From positions 2,892,802-2,956,801 of the forward strand of contig PTFA01000086.1 of NCBI GenBank assembly GCA_003342895.1: 64,000 nucleotides of DNA. The letters run 5' to 3'. The translations under genes were made by a program, and so were the position numbers. The stretch comes from Casuarius casuarius. Taxonomy: Eukaryota; Chordata; Aves; Casuariiformes; Casuariidae. The number at the start of each line of letters is the position of its first letter. Position 1 is the stretch's first letter. This document shows, one piece after another, positions 1-13,023 of this stretch. The notes beneath the pieces were generated by a model. That model saw only the letters and a list, made by a program, of their open reading frames with translations. It did not search any database and was not told the DNA's origin.

Positions 1-905
1 CCGGAGCGGGCCGCCGGCCGGGCGACGGCCCCCGGGGGCAGAGTCGGCGCTGGAGCGAGGCCGGCGAGCGGCGCTGCTGCGGGGCGATGAATGGGGCGCA
101 GCCTGCGCGCCTCCTCCCGCCGCTGGCGGCGGCCGTGCCCGCTGGAAGCGGCGCGATGCTGAGCGCGGCGCCGGCCCCGCGGCGGAGCAGCGTTGCCTCC
201 CGCCTCCCCGCACCTCGGGCTGCGGCGCCCGCGCCCCAGACAAAGGCGGGGCAGGGAGCCCTGGGCGCTGCTCCCGGCTGCACCCCNGTGTCGCGCACCC
301 CTCCCGTAGCCCCTAGTGCGTGATTGCAGCCCGGGGCGGGGGGGATTTTCAAAGCAAGTGCCGCGGCGCGCGCGGTGCTGGGCTTCCCCGCGCACCCACG
401 CGCCCCTCTCCGCCGGCCGGGTTTCACCCCCCGCGCAATCCGTATTGTTGCTCCCGGTTTATGGCCGTGGAAGAAAAATACCAGCCCCCACCCAAAATGC
501 ACCGCAGCCAAGTCGGCGGCGCGGAGATGAGGGCGGGAGGCAGTAGGGGGCGCGTTCCCCGCGCCGGGCAGGGCTGCGGCGGGGGAAGGGCGGGCAGGGC
601 CGGGCCGGGCTGCGCGGCCGCCAGCGCCGTCTGCCGCCGCCCGCCGCGGGCCCCGCTCCCCTCCCGCGCCTCGCTCACCCCCTCCTGGGCTTTTCCTTTT
701 CTTTCGGGCTGTGGTGTCGGCCCGGGGCGGGCTGTGGGGCCCGACCTGGGCTTCCTCCCGGGCCGGCCGCCGGGAAGTTGGCGGAGGGCCGGTGTGCTCG
801 GAGCCCGCGGGGCAGTGCGGGACCGGAGCGGCTCGTGCGCGGGGCGCCGCGGAGGCTGTTAGTTACTGCTTAGAAACTCGGTGGCGGCTTGTGGTGCCGT
901 TTGCT
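1..905 (+). promoter_or_regulatory. ADNP: CpG island, ADNP promoter and first exon region
   Basis: The first 900 bases are strongly GC- and CpG-rich, with many GGGCGG/CCGCCC (Sp1/KLF-type) blocks, for example near 334-343. The sequence falls abruptly to AT-rich DNA after about 905. This is typical of a housekeeping vertebrate promoter with its untranslated first exon, and it lies upstream of ADNP in the gene's direction. Several open frames run through it, but they are by-products of high GC and lack splice or protein-family support. A TATAAA at 907-912 sits at the island's edge and is of doubtful relevance. I could not fix the transcription start or the first splice donor. The island may extend left of the window. 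Confidence 0.75.
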
Positions 906-1307
906 GTATAAACTTGCATGGCTTTTCACGCACTCGGAGTGCATGGCAGCAGCGGTAGAAACTTTAGTGGTACGAGGCATTACTGAAGCAGCGAGTGCTT
1001 TGTCTGTGGCAGTGGGCAAGACCCTGGATAGCCGGACGCTTTGACATTTTGATACGCTTTGTGTACTGGATGTATGTAAAGCGTTTGAGGGGTGTGAAAG
1101 AGGTTTTGATTCTTTTTAGAAAACTGACAACCTTTATTTTTCTAGGTTGTTTTCACTAGCTATGCTCTTACTATTTTACTATTACTTCATGCTTTTATTT
1201 GGAGGAAAAACATGCATTTGAGACGATGGAGACGCATGATTCCTACCTGTGAGCATAGTATGGGCTAATATTAGTGTGGCTCCTGAGTAGCGTTTTCTGT
1301 CATGCAG

Positions 1308-1438
1308 GCTACCAGCGTTCAGTTTCCTTTCCCAGGATCTCAACTGAACCATTTTGGAAAAAACTTTCACTTGGGGAGGTTGATAACTGTAACAGCTATG
1401 AGGGTTACAAAGCTTTGTCACAGTTACCATCCTTCCAG
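1308..1438 (+). other. ADNP: Probable ADNP 5' UTR exon (131 bp)
   Basis: The block is preceded by an acceptor (TTTTCTGTCATGCAG) and ends CCAG followed by the donor GTGAGA, so both edges are near consensus. It starts 400 bases past the CpG island, where an early untranslated exon of ADNP is expected. The block happens to be open in one frame, but that frame starts with an ATG in the intron and runs past the donor, and no protein family is recognisable. I infer a non-coding exon. It could also be an alternative exon or chance. Confidence 0.5.
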
Positions 1439-4400
1439 GTGAGAAAGATGGGTCATTCCTTTAAAGAATCATTTTTTGCTTTTAATTAAAAAAAAAAAAC
1501 AACAACANAATCAATGCTTAGTTCCTTTTTAGATGTGCATTTATAGATGTTGGGCAGTAATTTGATATCAGCAGATCCACGTCTAACATATTTGTTGAAA
1601 TCTTAAAGCATTGTAAAGAAAGGACAGAAGAAAAACCTACTCCTGCTAGTAAAAATTGCACTTGACGTTGATTCATTGTAACGTGGTTGTTACATCTTTG
1701 CTGGAGATGTTTACAGTAAACACAAGTCAAAACAGAGGTGTCCTTTTTGACACAACTAATAACTTGCTATCTTCCAAAAATAAGTTTATTTTTTTGTACT
1801 TGTTTTAAACAGTAGACTGCCCTTTACTAAAATTAATATTATTTGTTCTTATTTTTTTTCTTTACTTTTTGGTATCTAATAAAAATGGGGACAGCTCAGA
1901 TTTTTGCAAAGTGCTGCATTTTTAATGCTCTTTTTTAGTGTAGTTATTTTTAACTTGAGGTGATGGCTCATGAGAGAGGTTATAGAAAACATCTCTTTAA
2001 GGGTACTGCCATTTATGCTTGAAAGTACGTTGTGTGGAACTGTTAAAGTTTAATGGTCATTAAGAGCTTGTGAGATTGTTTGTGTTAAGTTTTAGGACGG
2101 AGATGTCATTTGGATATGCAAGAGATGGGGAAGGTAAAAAGTGATTGCCTTTGCTCGTAGGTAACACCGACAAGTTGTGAGCAGTGTCTGCTGCTCAGTA
2201 TGCTTAGGAATGAAAAACCTTCACGGGAGAGGAACTTTTTGACTGTTTNGGAAAGTGTGTGCACTACAGTGTTAAGCGTTAGCTGCACAAACAAAACGTA
2301 CAGAAAGACTGTATGATCTTCAGGATGAGATGAATAACTTAATCTTTTTTCTGTATATGTAGGATAGAAGTTACCAGTTGTCAGAAGATGCCCATTAGCA
2401 TTTTCAGAATTGGTATGTGTCCCTTACAGTGGTATATTACAACAGCATTTTAATTAAGCGCGGAAATAATTTGGCAGTAGTGTAAACTATCATATGTTAG
2501 GTACTTACCAAACTGAACTCTACAGTTACCGAATTGACCCTTAAATTAGAAGGGATGCCAAATGAATTTCTAGATGAATGCAAGTACAAATTCTCTGTGG
2601 AAGGTAAGTTGTGCTTTTGACAGACAGTAGTGTGAATAATAGATGATTATCCCCAACCCAGCTTTAGTACGCCATAATAATTGTAAATATCAAAAACAAG
2701 TATTAACATTTTAAAGCAGCATTTCTAGAATACATAACCATGTAAGAACCATATTGGTAGTCAACATTCATACAGTCCGAAATGTGTATTTTATAACTTT
2801 TTATTAAGATGGCAACTGATTTGAAGCTTGATGTGAAGAACAAAATTAGAATAAATGATTTAGCGGGAGAAAAGAAAAGCTCTGGCTTACGTGTTATTGC
2901 AGTTGTTTTGGGGAGGCTGTAAATAAGATTTAGCAGCTAGNAGGGAATGAATGTATCAATCTTTTTTCAGAAATGGGAAGTTATCTCTACTTCAGTACTT
3001 GAAGTAAGGTTGAGGAAGACTAAATTTATTCATCAGGGAGGGACAAAACAGTACTAGATATGGTGAGGATGATCATAGCCTAAAGTCTCCAGGACTTTAG
3101 TACTAAAAGAGAAACACACTGAGTAGCTATTTGACTGAAATTGTTCAGCTGGTTGGTGTGGTCCACAGGTAGCACTTGATCTGCTTTATCTGAATGGGCA
3201 AAGGTGGGGTATTTTTTTCAATTATTAGTTCAGCAGAATTTGTATTTAAATAATGCTATGTTTTGTTGGGGTTTTTTTGAGATGCATGTAACCTGCTTAT
3301 TTAAAGGAATAACAGCTGACCATATCAGACTGCATCTAAACAAGCATTAGATTGTTTTTGATTATGTTAAATTAAGATCTGCTCTATGAGCAGATTTTTT
3401 TGATNTATCAGGTGCAGTTTGTATTAATATAATTGTAACAGTTAATCATTAATGTGGAGGTAGTTCTGCTTATATAAGTACGTTGATACAAGTATATATA
3501 TCCTAATAATAGTATAAGCTGTGGAGATCAGAATGAAGTGTATTGCTGTAAAGATAATTTAATGTAAATTAGTGTATATGCATTGGAAGAAAAAATCCTG
3601 GTCATGTTAATGTAGTTTAAAAAACCAATAATAACACTTTCTGTAAGTGTGGAAGGTTTGTTTTGACTGACCTGACGTTTTGGGGAAAATGCACTTTCTT
3701 TCCCAGTTGGCCTAGTTTGGCCAAATTGACTTGTTCATTTTGAACTTTCAAGACATACTTTAGATCTGATATAATAACATAATAAATGTTCTAGGTCTGA
3801 ATAAAGAAGACATTTTCAGAGAGGATGTAACTGTTATCTACCTGAGGGCCCCGTGCCTCAAGGAAAAAAAAACCCCTATATTGTTCAGAGCTAATGTTGA
3901 AGGCAAATATGAGGCTCACATTTAATGTCTTACTCTTACTCTTCACGTTCGTGCTTTTCAATGTGAATGATGGTTGATGGTTTTGAATAAGAGTGGAATA
4001 AATATCATTTTTTCCTGCNGTGAGTCACATTCAGTTACCACCATTTATATCCTTATTTAAAAAAAAGAAAAACTTGGCATTAAAGATGGTTTGGATGAAA
4101 ACTGATACTGGCTGTTGAGTCCTAAACCTGTGTAATTATCTCTGTGAACAGATCAGACCTGCAAGTTCTTGGCTGTCTAGCTCAGGTGGCAAACTATTTC
4201 ATTTAAAATGTACTTCTTAAGTAGTATCTAAAACACTTTACAAGAAATAGAAATCACATAACTGTGTAAACAGCCTTTCCACAGAGGTAACACTCTCAAG
4301 TAGGACCTTTAGCTCATCCAGTCATTTAAAAGTAGGAAAGGGCATGCTCTCAGGCCTGGCTTCCTTGTTTGATTGGTGTTTCTTCCCCACTCTCCATCCC

Positions 4401-4711
4401 CCAATTGCGCTTCCCTCTTTCAGCCTTCAACTTTCGACATTCTTTCTTTCACTCGTTCTTACCTCTTCTGTGTATTGCTTTCTNATGTGACTTTGGATCT
4501 GTTAGTTCTTTGCTCATGCTGCAGCTGGGCCAAAAAAGTTGTTACTGATGCAGATTCATAGCAGCAACAGTAAGGGGGGCAAAATGTTTCTTAAAATCTA
4601 AGTTGGCAAAATACTTGTCTTAAAATGCATTTTTCTAAGAAGTGAAACATAAGTTTGTGATTCTTTTTTTTTTTTTTTTCTCCCTCCATTCCTGCTGCTG
4701 CTGCTATGAAG
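1439..4711 (+). other. ADNP 5' intron, no gene seen
   Basis: AT-rich intronic DNA. Apart from a T16 run at 4664-4679 that serves as the polypyrimidine tract of the next candidate exon, I see no repeat family, RNA gene or conserved coding block. The short open frames here lack splice context and codon bias. Confidence 0.5.
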
Positions 4712-4833
4712 CCTTTTGAATATCGAAGGTTCCTGAGTCAGTCCGAAGACAGCAGTAGCTGAGGTGGATTAACGCTGGAATGTAGTCAGGGGCTTGGAAC
4801 ACTTGAACTATGCTTAGACAGAAAGGGAAAGAG
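4712..4833 (+). other. ADNP: Probable ADNP 5' UTR exon (122 bp)
   Basis: A long pyrimidine tract (T16 then TCCCTCC) leads to an AG at 4710-4711. The block ends GAG followed by a strong donor, GTAAGA, at 4834. The interior is less AT-rich than the flanks and carries stops in every frame, as expected for an untranslated exon. The AG lies about 30 bases past the main pyrimidine tract, with a CTG repeat between, so the exact left edge could differ by some bases. The assignment to ADNP is by position and strand. Confidence 0.45.
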
Positions 4834-7800
4834 GTAAGAAATGTGGAGTGGTAAGAATGATTTTAAGCTCATGTTCACAGACTTTACACAATCATATAAT
4901 GTTAGCATTTGTGCATAAGGTACGTGAAGAGGTAGTGCAAAGGAAAAACAATCAGAATCAGCCTACTTCACAAGCTATTTTTACATTTTAAATACTTAGG
5001 CGCTAGCCAGTTGGCGCAATCACTTCAATATCTAATATATCTGCTATCTGAGAAAACGTGTATTGGCAGAGTTTTGGATGAGCTTGTAAAAGCATTTGTA
5101 CGCTCTCTTGTTTTGTTGATTTGTTCTGCTACCTAACAGCATGCAAGCAATGCATTTTACTAGTTAGGACACTAACGATGCAGTTTCACAAGTGGTTTAA
5201 GTGTATCTATGTCCATACTGCAACTGAAAGTGGTGGTACAAGCCCCACTTTACCTGCCACCTTACTTGTACCAGTCTTAGTGCTTCTGTTTAGATGGGTG
5301 GAGGAACTGCTCTATCTGAAAAAGTCTTGTTTTCTGTTGGATCAGTTCTCTACTCCAGCTGCTGCACAAGTGCTATTGCTGACACAGTTGGTGGTATTGG
5401 GAAAACATGAAAGGGAGAAGAGAGGACTACCATTTTTGCTTGCAGTCAAGTCTTTGATTGCAGTTTCACAATTGGTGTAATCCAGTCATAAATTGCATGC
5501 GTATTGATTACATGCTTTGTTCTTGCACATTTTACAGAGACTCTGTACTACTGTTTTTGTGAGCTTTTGAGATTGAAAATTTCAAGATGATTCTTGGTTC
5601 AATTTAAACAGTAACTGTGGATCATGAAGTAGGCTTATATTTCCAAAATAATTTTTGTTCTGGGATTGTTCATGTTTAGCTACAATCCAGACGAGGATTA
5701 CTTTGGAAATTGTAAAGCATTTTTATGCANCCTTCTTTTCTGATCATTGAAGTGTGGATATCATGGTGTAAGCAAATCATATCCTTCGTGCTTCAGTGAC
5801 CTGTGATCTTGATTTCAAATTTCAGTAAGATGGGCAGGCTTTATTACATTTCAAACAATTCTTTAAGTAATGGCCCTAAGCAAGCATGACTATCATACTG
5901 AGCATGTATATTACATATTGATTTCACTGCACATATGTAGGTGCATATAAATGTTTATCTTTGGAGATCTTGAACAGTCACAGGAGATACTAAGATGGCA
6001 GTAGGTGTGAAAACCTACTTTTTGAGTTGCTGATGCCCCTAATTTAAAACTTTCTATGCACTGAAGCATAGCATGCCATACAGAATGGATGTAATTTAAA
6101 ACTGTGTCTCAGAATGCATTATAGATTGCCAGAATTGCTGTGGTTTTTGTCATGTGTGTTCAAGAAAACCTTCTTTAGAAAACATTCAAATTTAGTTAAG
6201 TAATCCTTTCTTTCAGTCTATGTGGTCAAATAAAATGTATAGAAAAATGTATAAAATGTATNGAAAACACAACAAAAAGTCCTAGTAGAGTGTAAGGGTG
6301 TAAGGTAGCAGTTTATTCATCAAGAAATTGGGAGTTATGGTTCCCAGAGCAATCAAAATTTAGCCATGTTTGACATTGTGTTTGATATTAGGGCATAAAA
6401 ACTATATAGTGTATAAAACTTACACTACTTAACAAAAGTTGATAAGGAAATAGTTAATTCCCTTACAGTTATGCAGTTAGTATACACACCCACCAGATGG
6501 AGCTTCTGGCACCAGTGGAAAATTCCAGAAATCAAGCAAGAATGAGAAGTGTGTGAATGAGTTAGGAGATCCCTGTCTGCTGGACTGCAGAAGATATTTT
6601 TTTAACCTTTAAGAAAATGAATGGAAAGTAAGAAAGATCAGCCTTATTGATTCCTCTCACTTGGATCCCTGGTTGTCTTCCACTGAAGTCTTTCCTCTGT
6701 GGTGGAACATTGGAGCTCTTAGCCCAAGAGTCACCAGGTTGAAGCTAGACAGTAAACTCCAAAAAATCTGAGATAAAACAGAATTTAATAAACCCTTGCT
6801 GAAGATTGCTNTTTCTGTGGTTATATGCACATTAACTTTTCTGCCTAAGAATTTCCTGCAAAGGGATTTTCTTAAGTGGGTTTTTTTTAGTACCAGATTT
6901 TAGATGAACTTACCATCTCCCCACCCCCAAAGGAATATTTACATAGTATAAAAGTGAAAAAAAGAAGGACAACCTACCAGTGTCCAGGAAGGCAGGGTGA
7001 ACTGTCCTTTTTTGTTTGTTTGACACACAACTTAGTTTTCTTTTTGGTTTTTTTTGAAGATAGCTGACTTAACTAATCTCTGAAGTGATTTTTAAATCCT
7101 TTTTAAAATCTTTTTTGATGAAAACTATTTTCAGAAATAGTTCAACTGAGAGGGGAGTTGAGGGTCGTTATGTACATAATGTTGTAAAGGTCATAAAATG
7201 GATTGACCAGATACTGAAAAACATTTGTTAATTTCCTTCAGTTCCAGTTATCTTACTTTTAAAGCTGTCAGGGTTTTTTTTTTTTTTTTTTTTTAGAGGG
7301 TTCGATTTTTGATTTTCAGTTTGCATCTTTCTAAAGTGCCTAGTCCTGTTCTGAATATAGTTAAAAGTTAAAGGACCATCAGGCCTGGGGACTTGTGCTC
7401 AATGATGTGCTACCTTAAGTGTGTACTTAAGTGCTACGTCCAGCGTGGCAGCTGTGCACACAGGATTACCTAGTTGGAGTTAGATGTGCTTAGGCATAAG
7501 TTAGCTTAAGACCATGATGTTACATGGATAAAAGCTTGGTGTTGCAGATGCCTGAACTACTGATGATGTAGAGGTGCTCTGTGTTTAAAATGTCGCCATG
7601 AGAATAGTGTGCATGCTATTACAGCCTCTATCCTAGGATTATAGCAGACTTGAAAAATGAAGCATTAGTTGTCTGGCATTTCAGATGTGCTGCGTAACTG
7701 TAAATCTCATTACCTTCACAGGAGATGTGGGTGCACAGCCCCTCTGAAAATTAGGCCACAAATGCTTGAATATGGAGGAGAGAAAAGAGTCCAACAGAAG

Positions 7801-10800
7801 AAAGAGAAAACACTTGATGTAAGCCAGTGATAGCTGTGTTGGGAGTCAACTATTCAGTCAGTGTAGGGGGGGAGATATTCAGGTGCAGTTCTTACCCTCT
7901 CAAGGAAGTTTTTTGTCAATTTTTGGTTCTCCCAGCTTCTCTGTTCTGGCTGCTTCTCCCTGATGTTTCTGCTCCTGTTATTTTTGATCTGCTTACTCTC
8001 CTTGTGCCATCTTTCTGCTCCCTGGCCATCACTCTTCCTTGCTNGAGTGTCTTGGAATTTTCAGGTCCCAGAGTCCCAGCCTCTATGTGGCCACAGGTAC
8101 AGACTGTTGTTTTCCCCTTGGGAATATAAAGTATTATATAGGATCACTTAACCTCCCTATGTGAGGGAGGCTGTAATTTCTATTGCTGTGGGAACCATAG
8201 GGTTTTTTTCTTTATTTTTTTCTTGTATTTTTAAAAATCTCACTCATGTTGTATTAAGTCTTCTGTGCAAATCTACTTTCATGGCTGGCTTTTTAGAGCA
8301 CGCTACTGAATGCAGTCAACTAGGCAAGTCATTAGAAGCAGAACTTATTTTAAATGCAGTTGGAACAGGGAGTCTTAAGCAAAAAACCTAAAAAGCTAAC
8401 AAGGTTACTTCACTGAGTTGAGGAACATGCAGCTGCTGTCATCTCTGATAAACATTATTATGTTGCACTTTTATATGTAAGCCAAGAACCTCTTTAACTT
8501 AAAATGCTAGCAAAATGAAGACTGAGGAAAAATAACTTTTAGATTATACAAACTCAGAAAAATGCCAGAAGCTGCGTGATCCTGGTCTGCAACACCATGC
8601 AGGGATAAACATAATCAGTCTTTGGGAGGCCCAGTATGAGATAAAGTAGTTTCCTGTGCTCAATATTCGTATTTTCAGACTGATGCACTAATTGTCACTA
8701 GCTCGCTATCAAGTGAGTTCAGTCCTCATCTAGAAGTGCGCTTTCTGCAATGAGGGTTCAGTGGGAGAGAGGTAATTTGGACTCGACAGAGGGACTCATT
8801 TTCCTTCCTAGCTGGAAGATGATCCATTATGAAGGATAAATAATTTTCTTCCAGCAAACATTTTTCTAAAATAAGATAACACATCATTCCTGTATAGTTG
8901 AAGATACGGCCAGTGGTGGTGTTAAAACACATGCAGTGTTCAGTTTTGCTTCAGAATGTGAATTTTTTTAAGAATATCTTTTTAAATTTCTTAAAACATT
9001 TTAGTATTATCTGTTAAAGCCATACTTGCTAAAGAAAAATAATCTGTACTTCAAGCTGTGGATGCTCTCAGTCTAAATGATCAACTGAGATAAAAATCTA
9101 ACACTTTTAAAGTACAAAAATCTATTATCTGGAAAATTAATAATAAGTGACTCACCAAATGTTGCTTTTATAAACTTTAGATTTGGTTGTTCCTGACTTC
9201 ATGATGCTGACGTTGTCTTGTGTTTCCAATCTGTCCAAAACTGAATTTCCATCCATGGATGATAGGAGTTAAAGAGGTATCAGGTGTCTTCCTCTAGAAG
9301 CATAATCATTTACATGCCATTACCCCCAACAGTTTACTTCAGATGCTCCAGTAGCAGCTGTGTAACTGAAAACTTTCATCCAAATACTTCCCAAATGAAT
9401 GTATTTCCTTAGGGTTGTGCCTGACAGCCATGTCACCTGTTTGATCTCCCACGGTCTTGTAATTTAAGGTGGGACTGTGTTTGTAGGTGAACCTTCTAGG
9501 AAAAATTACCTGTGCAAGGAAGTGCTGTTGCTAGAGTGTACTTTACNTATACAGAGTGCAGCTGGGCCACAGCTGTGCTGCAGGTACTGATAGTTCAGAT
9601 GAGATGTAAACTGAGGCCCTAACCATTTATGACAAAAGCTTCTATGAAATGTGAATAGGAGCACTTGTCTTGGTATCCTGCTGGATTTTTGACTTGAGTA
9701 ACTTGATTACTGGGTATCAATATTCCTCAGGTAGCATCACCTAGAGGAATCTGTTTAAACCGTAAACCTGCTAAGTTTCTGCAGCACTGTTAACCTTGCT
9801 GGATTACACNTCACAGTAGCTCCCTGTCAGTAAAGGTACCGTACATGTGGTTTATAATGAGCTTTGGAGTCCTTCACAATGAAACGTACTTTATAAATGT
9901 AAGATTGCCCTTATTACATTTCTTATCTCTTGTCTTTAACGCTTTGTTTTGTACAGCAGGATATGATCCTTCTTCTATGTCCGGGCTTTGGCCTCACACA
10001 GTAGGTGTAATATAATCGCTGAGGTGGGCGTTCTGGAAGGAGAATTATTTTTGGAGGCTTTTGCATGAAACTTGTCCAATGAGTCTGAGACGCCCAAGCA
10101 CCATTAATTTTGGAGGTAAATGCCTCATAATATATACTGAATAGAATGGGAAAAGTTAAGATTTTCATTTGGTGAAGTATGGGCAAAAACGTAGTTGAAA
10201 GGATAGTTCTGTTTGCTTCTGACATTGGGACGCTGCACTTAAAGGAACACCAACTTGAACTCTAGAAAAACTGGGGACGAGGGAGACATTGAGCTTCAAA
10301 TCTCCCTGGGCAGCTTCACTGGATTGTAATTAGTTTCCTGGTTTAATTTTTTTCCCCTCTATTTTGGTTTATTAAGACCAACAGACGCAAAAGTGAAAGA
10401 TAATTTTGACTACAGGAGAAATGGTAAGACTGCCTGAAAGTAGTCTCCTGTTGAAATAACCTGGGAAGAACTTGTGGCTTGTAATATGAGAGTTAAAAGA
10501 CAAAACTGTAATTTAAGTTGGATGTCCCTTTAAGTTATTCCTTGGAAATTGACATTTCTAATTTGAATCACAATTTAAATGTTTAATTTTGGAAGTTTAA
10601 CTAAAATGTTTTTATTGAGATATTTTCTATCATTTGTATATAAATTGGTCTGTCAAAGTGGGCTGGAATATGTCTAATGGAGGGGAGGGAGGGATACTGT
10701 AGTTAAACAAAAAGGCAAAAGAAAAAAAAACAAATGAAAGAAAATACAACAATTACTTCCCAAAAGGATTCTAAAAAAATGACAGATTTTAAATGTCAGT

Positions 10801-12618
10801 ATTTGCCTTGGAAAACAATCATTTGCATGGAATATATTATTTAATTTAAATTTTATTCATAGTATTGTTATTGGAGCAAAACCAGATTACCAATGAAATT
10901 GTAAAGATAATGTACATTTTAAAAGTTAGTAAGTTGTTTGATATAGTAAACAACAGTAATGTAGTATTGGCACACAGCCAGTAGAGAAATTAAATTATTT
11001 TAAAGATTTGCAGTGTCTGAGTTGCACTGGTCATGTTGATCCTGGATTTTCATTGCTTCCTGATATCAGTGATAGCTGTTTTTGAGAAATATCTAATATT
11101 TTAAAANAAGCTGTCTAGCAGAGAGCTATCTCATACTTTTTAATTGTTATTTTTAGCAAAATCTGAATTTTATGCACTAACCTGTTACCAAACTGCATGC
11201 ATTTTTATATGATTATGCTGTGTTTCACTTCGCTGCAGCCCTTCCCTTTTAGTGTTATCATGAATATTAAGAAATTTGGTTTTGAATTACTAGAATGAAA
11301 AATGTGTGATCATAAGACATACTTAACAAAGGCAATGGCCTAGAGTAGTGGGTTTAAGTCAAGGGGGAGGGATATATTACACAGGGAAAAAGCAGGTTTT
11401 TAGAATAAGGGTTTGAAACATTGCTTTTTCTGTAGGAAAAAGATGGAGTATTGCATGCTGGGAACAAGTGCTTTCCATAAGGTAGCTAAATTTTAAAAGT
11501 ACATTTGTTTCATTTTGTTTTAGGCTTTAATTAAGTATCTTATTCTAATCTAGTAATTTTGTCCTTTCTGCAGTTTTCATTTTGATTAGACATCTGCAAA
11601 ACTCTCTTCTAAACAAAAACTCAAAAAACCCCCCTGGGCCACAACTACAGTTCAGCATACTTCTGAAACTTTGCTCAATGTGTACAGAAGAGTATTTAAA
11701 TATTAGTAATAGCATAAATTTTGTCTGTGGTCTGTTTTGTTTTCCATTATTCTGGAAATGCAGATATTAACCCTGATAAGTTTAAAGATGTGAATGTGTT
11801 GGATGACTAAAGAGAAATGATCAAAAGTAAAACAATATTTTATAAGGTAGACTTGATTGAAACGTCTCTTAAAAAAAAAAATCAGGATTGCTGTCGGCAG
11901 AAGCTCCCTGCAAACAGTAAAAATTTTTCCTTTGTTCTTGTGAACGTTGCAAGACATAACATATGTAGAGAAAGTTTGAGTAGATGAGTCACGGCTTACT
12001 CCATTACCTGCAGTTAAACATTTTGGCCTGGTTTCCTGAGGAAACAAAGCTTATACGATTTTTCAGACTGTAGCTTGTCTCTTATTCCTCTCCCCCACCT
12101 CTGAAAAAAGTTGGCCAATTGCATCCAAATTTGATAGAGATGGAGGTCTGAAAAGATTAAAGAAAGAAAAGAGTTGCATTAAATACAGATCTCCAGTAAG
12201 AGAAGAAACTAGGATTTGAACACAACTGTTTCCTTCACAACTCTCTCCTGTCAGCCTGTTCTTTCAATTGGATGTAGCAGTGCCAAGTGGCTGCTGAAAC
12301 TCTCTGTGGGAGAAGTTGTAAGGGGGAGGGGAGAGAAACCATACTGCTTAGGCCTGAGATTTTAGAGGGTTGACTTTTGAATGTTGGATGCGTGCCGACT
12401 GCTGAGGTGCCACTTAGGTGTTGTGCATAGAGTTAAATGTACCAACTTGCCTGTCATTATCTAACGCAGAGCTAGCAGAGGGTTATGAAGGAAAGAGAAG
12501 CAGCAGCAAATTATATCTTGGCTTAGTATTTGAAGTGTTGAGCTCCAAATGAGAGTTGTTGGTGCCTGACTGAGTGCATGTATAGTATGTTATTCCATGG
12601 AATACAATATTATTACAG
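4834..12618 (+). other. ADNP intron segment, no gene seen
   Basis: AT-rich intron. Visible structure is limited to a T21 run at 7274-7294 and a weak direct repeat (GCAGTTTCACAA near 5181 and again near 5459) flanking an open frame of 119 codons at 5121-5480. That frame looks like chance: it is hydrophobic with no domain and no splice context. No tRNA, snoRNA or known transposon was recognised. Confidence 0.45.
7274..7294. repeat. Poly(T) tract
   Basis: A run of 21 T in the ADNP intron. No retrosequence with target duplications could be defined beside it. Confidence 0.9.
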
Positions 12619-13023
12619 GTACAGCAGCAGCTCATGATGCCCCGTAAAGCTTTTCTTTCCCAGAAAGAAAAGCAGGCTCGTGCCAGGGAAAGGGATATGT
12701 TAAAAAAGAGGAGGAGGCGACAAGACTATCTCAAAAGAAGCGTGGAGCCGCAGAGAAATACAGAAACAATAAAATGGCACAGGGATGATGAGAAGAGGAG
12801 AGAAAATGAGCAAGTTAAGGACAAAGATATCAAGAAGCGGTGGAGACAGGATGAGAGAGAACGACGAAGGAATGTGGACGCTATGAATTGGCGCAGGGAA
12901 GATGAGAAGAGGGAAAATGAGCGAGGTAAGGACCAAGAAGCCAAGAACCAGCAAAGAAAGGATGAGGAGGAGAGGGGAAAAGAACGACGAAAGGACGGAC
13001 CTTTTGAAGCAGCAGAGGGATGA
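12619..13023 (+). CDS. Hypothetical Lys/Arg/Glu-rich repeat ORF in ADNP intron
   Basis: I do not recognise this gene. An acceptor-like TATTATTACAG precedes 12619. From there the frame reads VQQQL and then two Met (12634), followed by 129 residues very rich in Lys, Arg, Glu, Asp and Gln, likely a single charged helix or coiled coil. Two imperfect repeats are visible in frame, one starting K-W-H-R-D-D-E-K-R and the next N-W-R-R-E-D-E-K-R, 114 bases apart. A third DNA repeat 121 bases further on (Q-R-D-D-G-E-R-E) is in another frame, so the array carries a frameshift or the product ends early. A donor-like CGAG/GTAAGG at 12924-12930 would make an exon of about 307 bases. It could be a lineage-specific alternative exon of the host gene, a decayed gene fragment, or a purine-rich repeat open by chance. 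Confidence 0.3.
   Translation, partial: VQQQLMMPRKAFLSQKEKQARARERDMLKKRRRRQDYLKRSVEPQRNTETIKWHRDDEKRRENEQVKDKDIKKRWRQDERERRRNVDAMNWRREDEKRENERGKDQEAKNQQRKDEEERGKERRKDGPFEAAEG

Noticed and set aside
87..911. Several open frames of 60-180 codons in the GC-rich start
   Set aside because: They are Pro/Arg/Gly/Ala-rich frames caused by few stops in CpG-island DNA, with no splice support or family signal.
5121..5480. 119-codon open frame in the ADNP intron
   Set aside because: No domain, no splice sites, and flanked by a short direct repeat. Possibly an old DNA transposon, but I could not name one.
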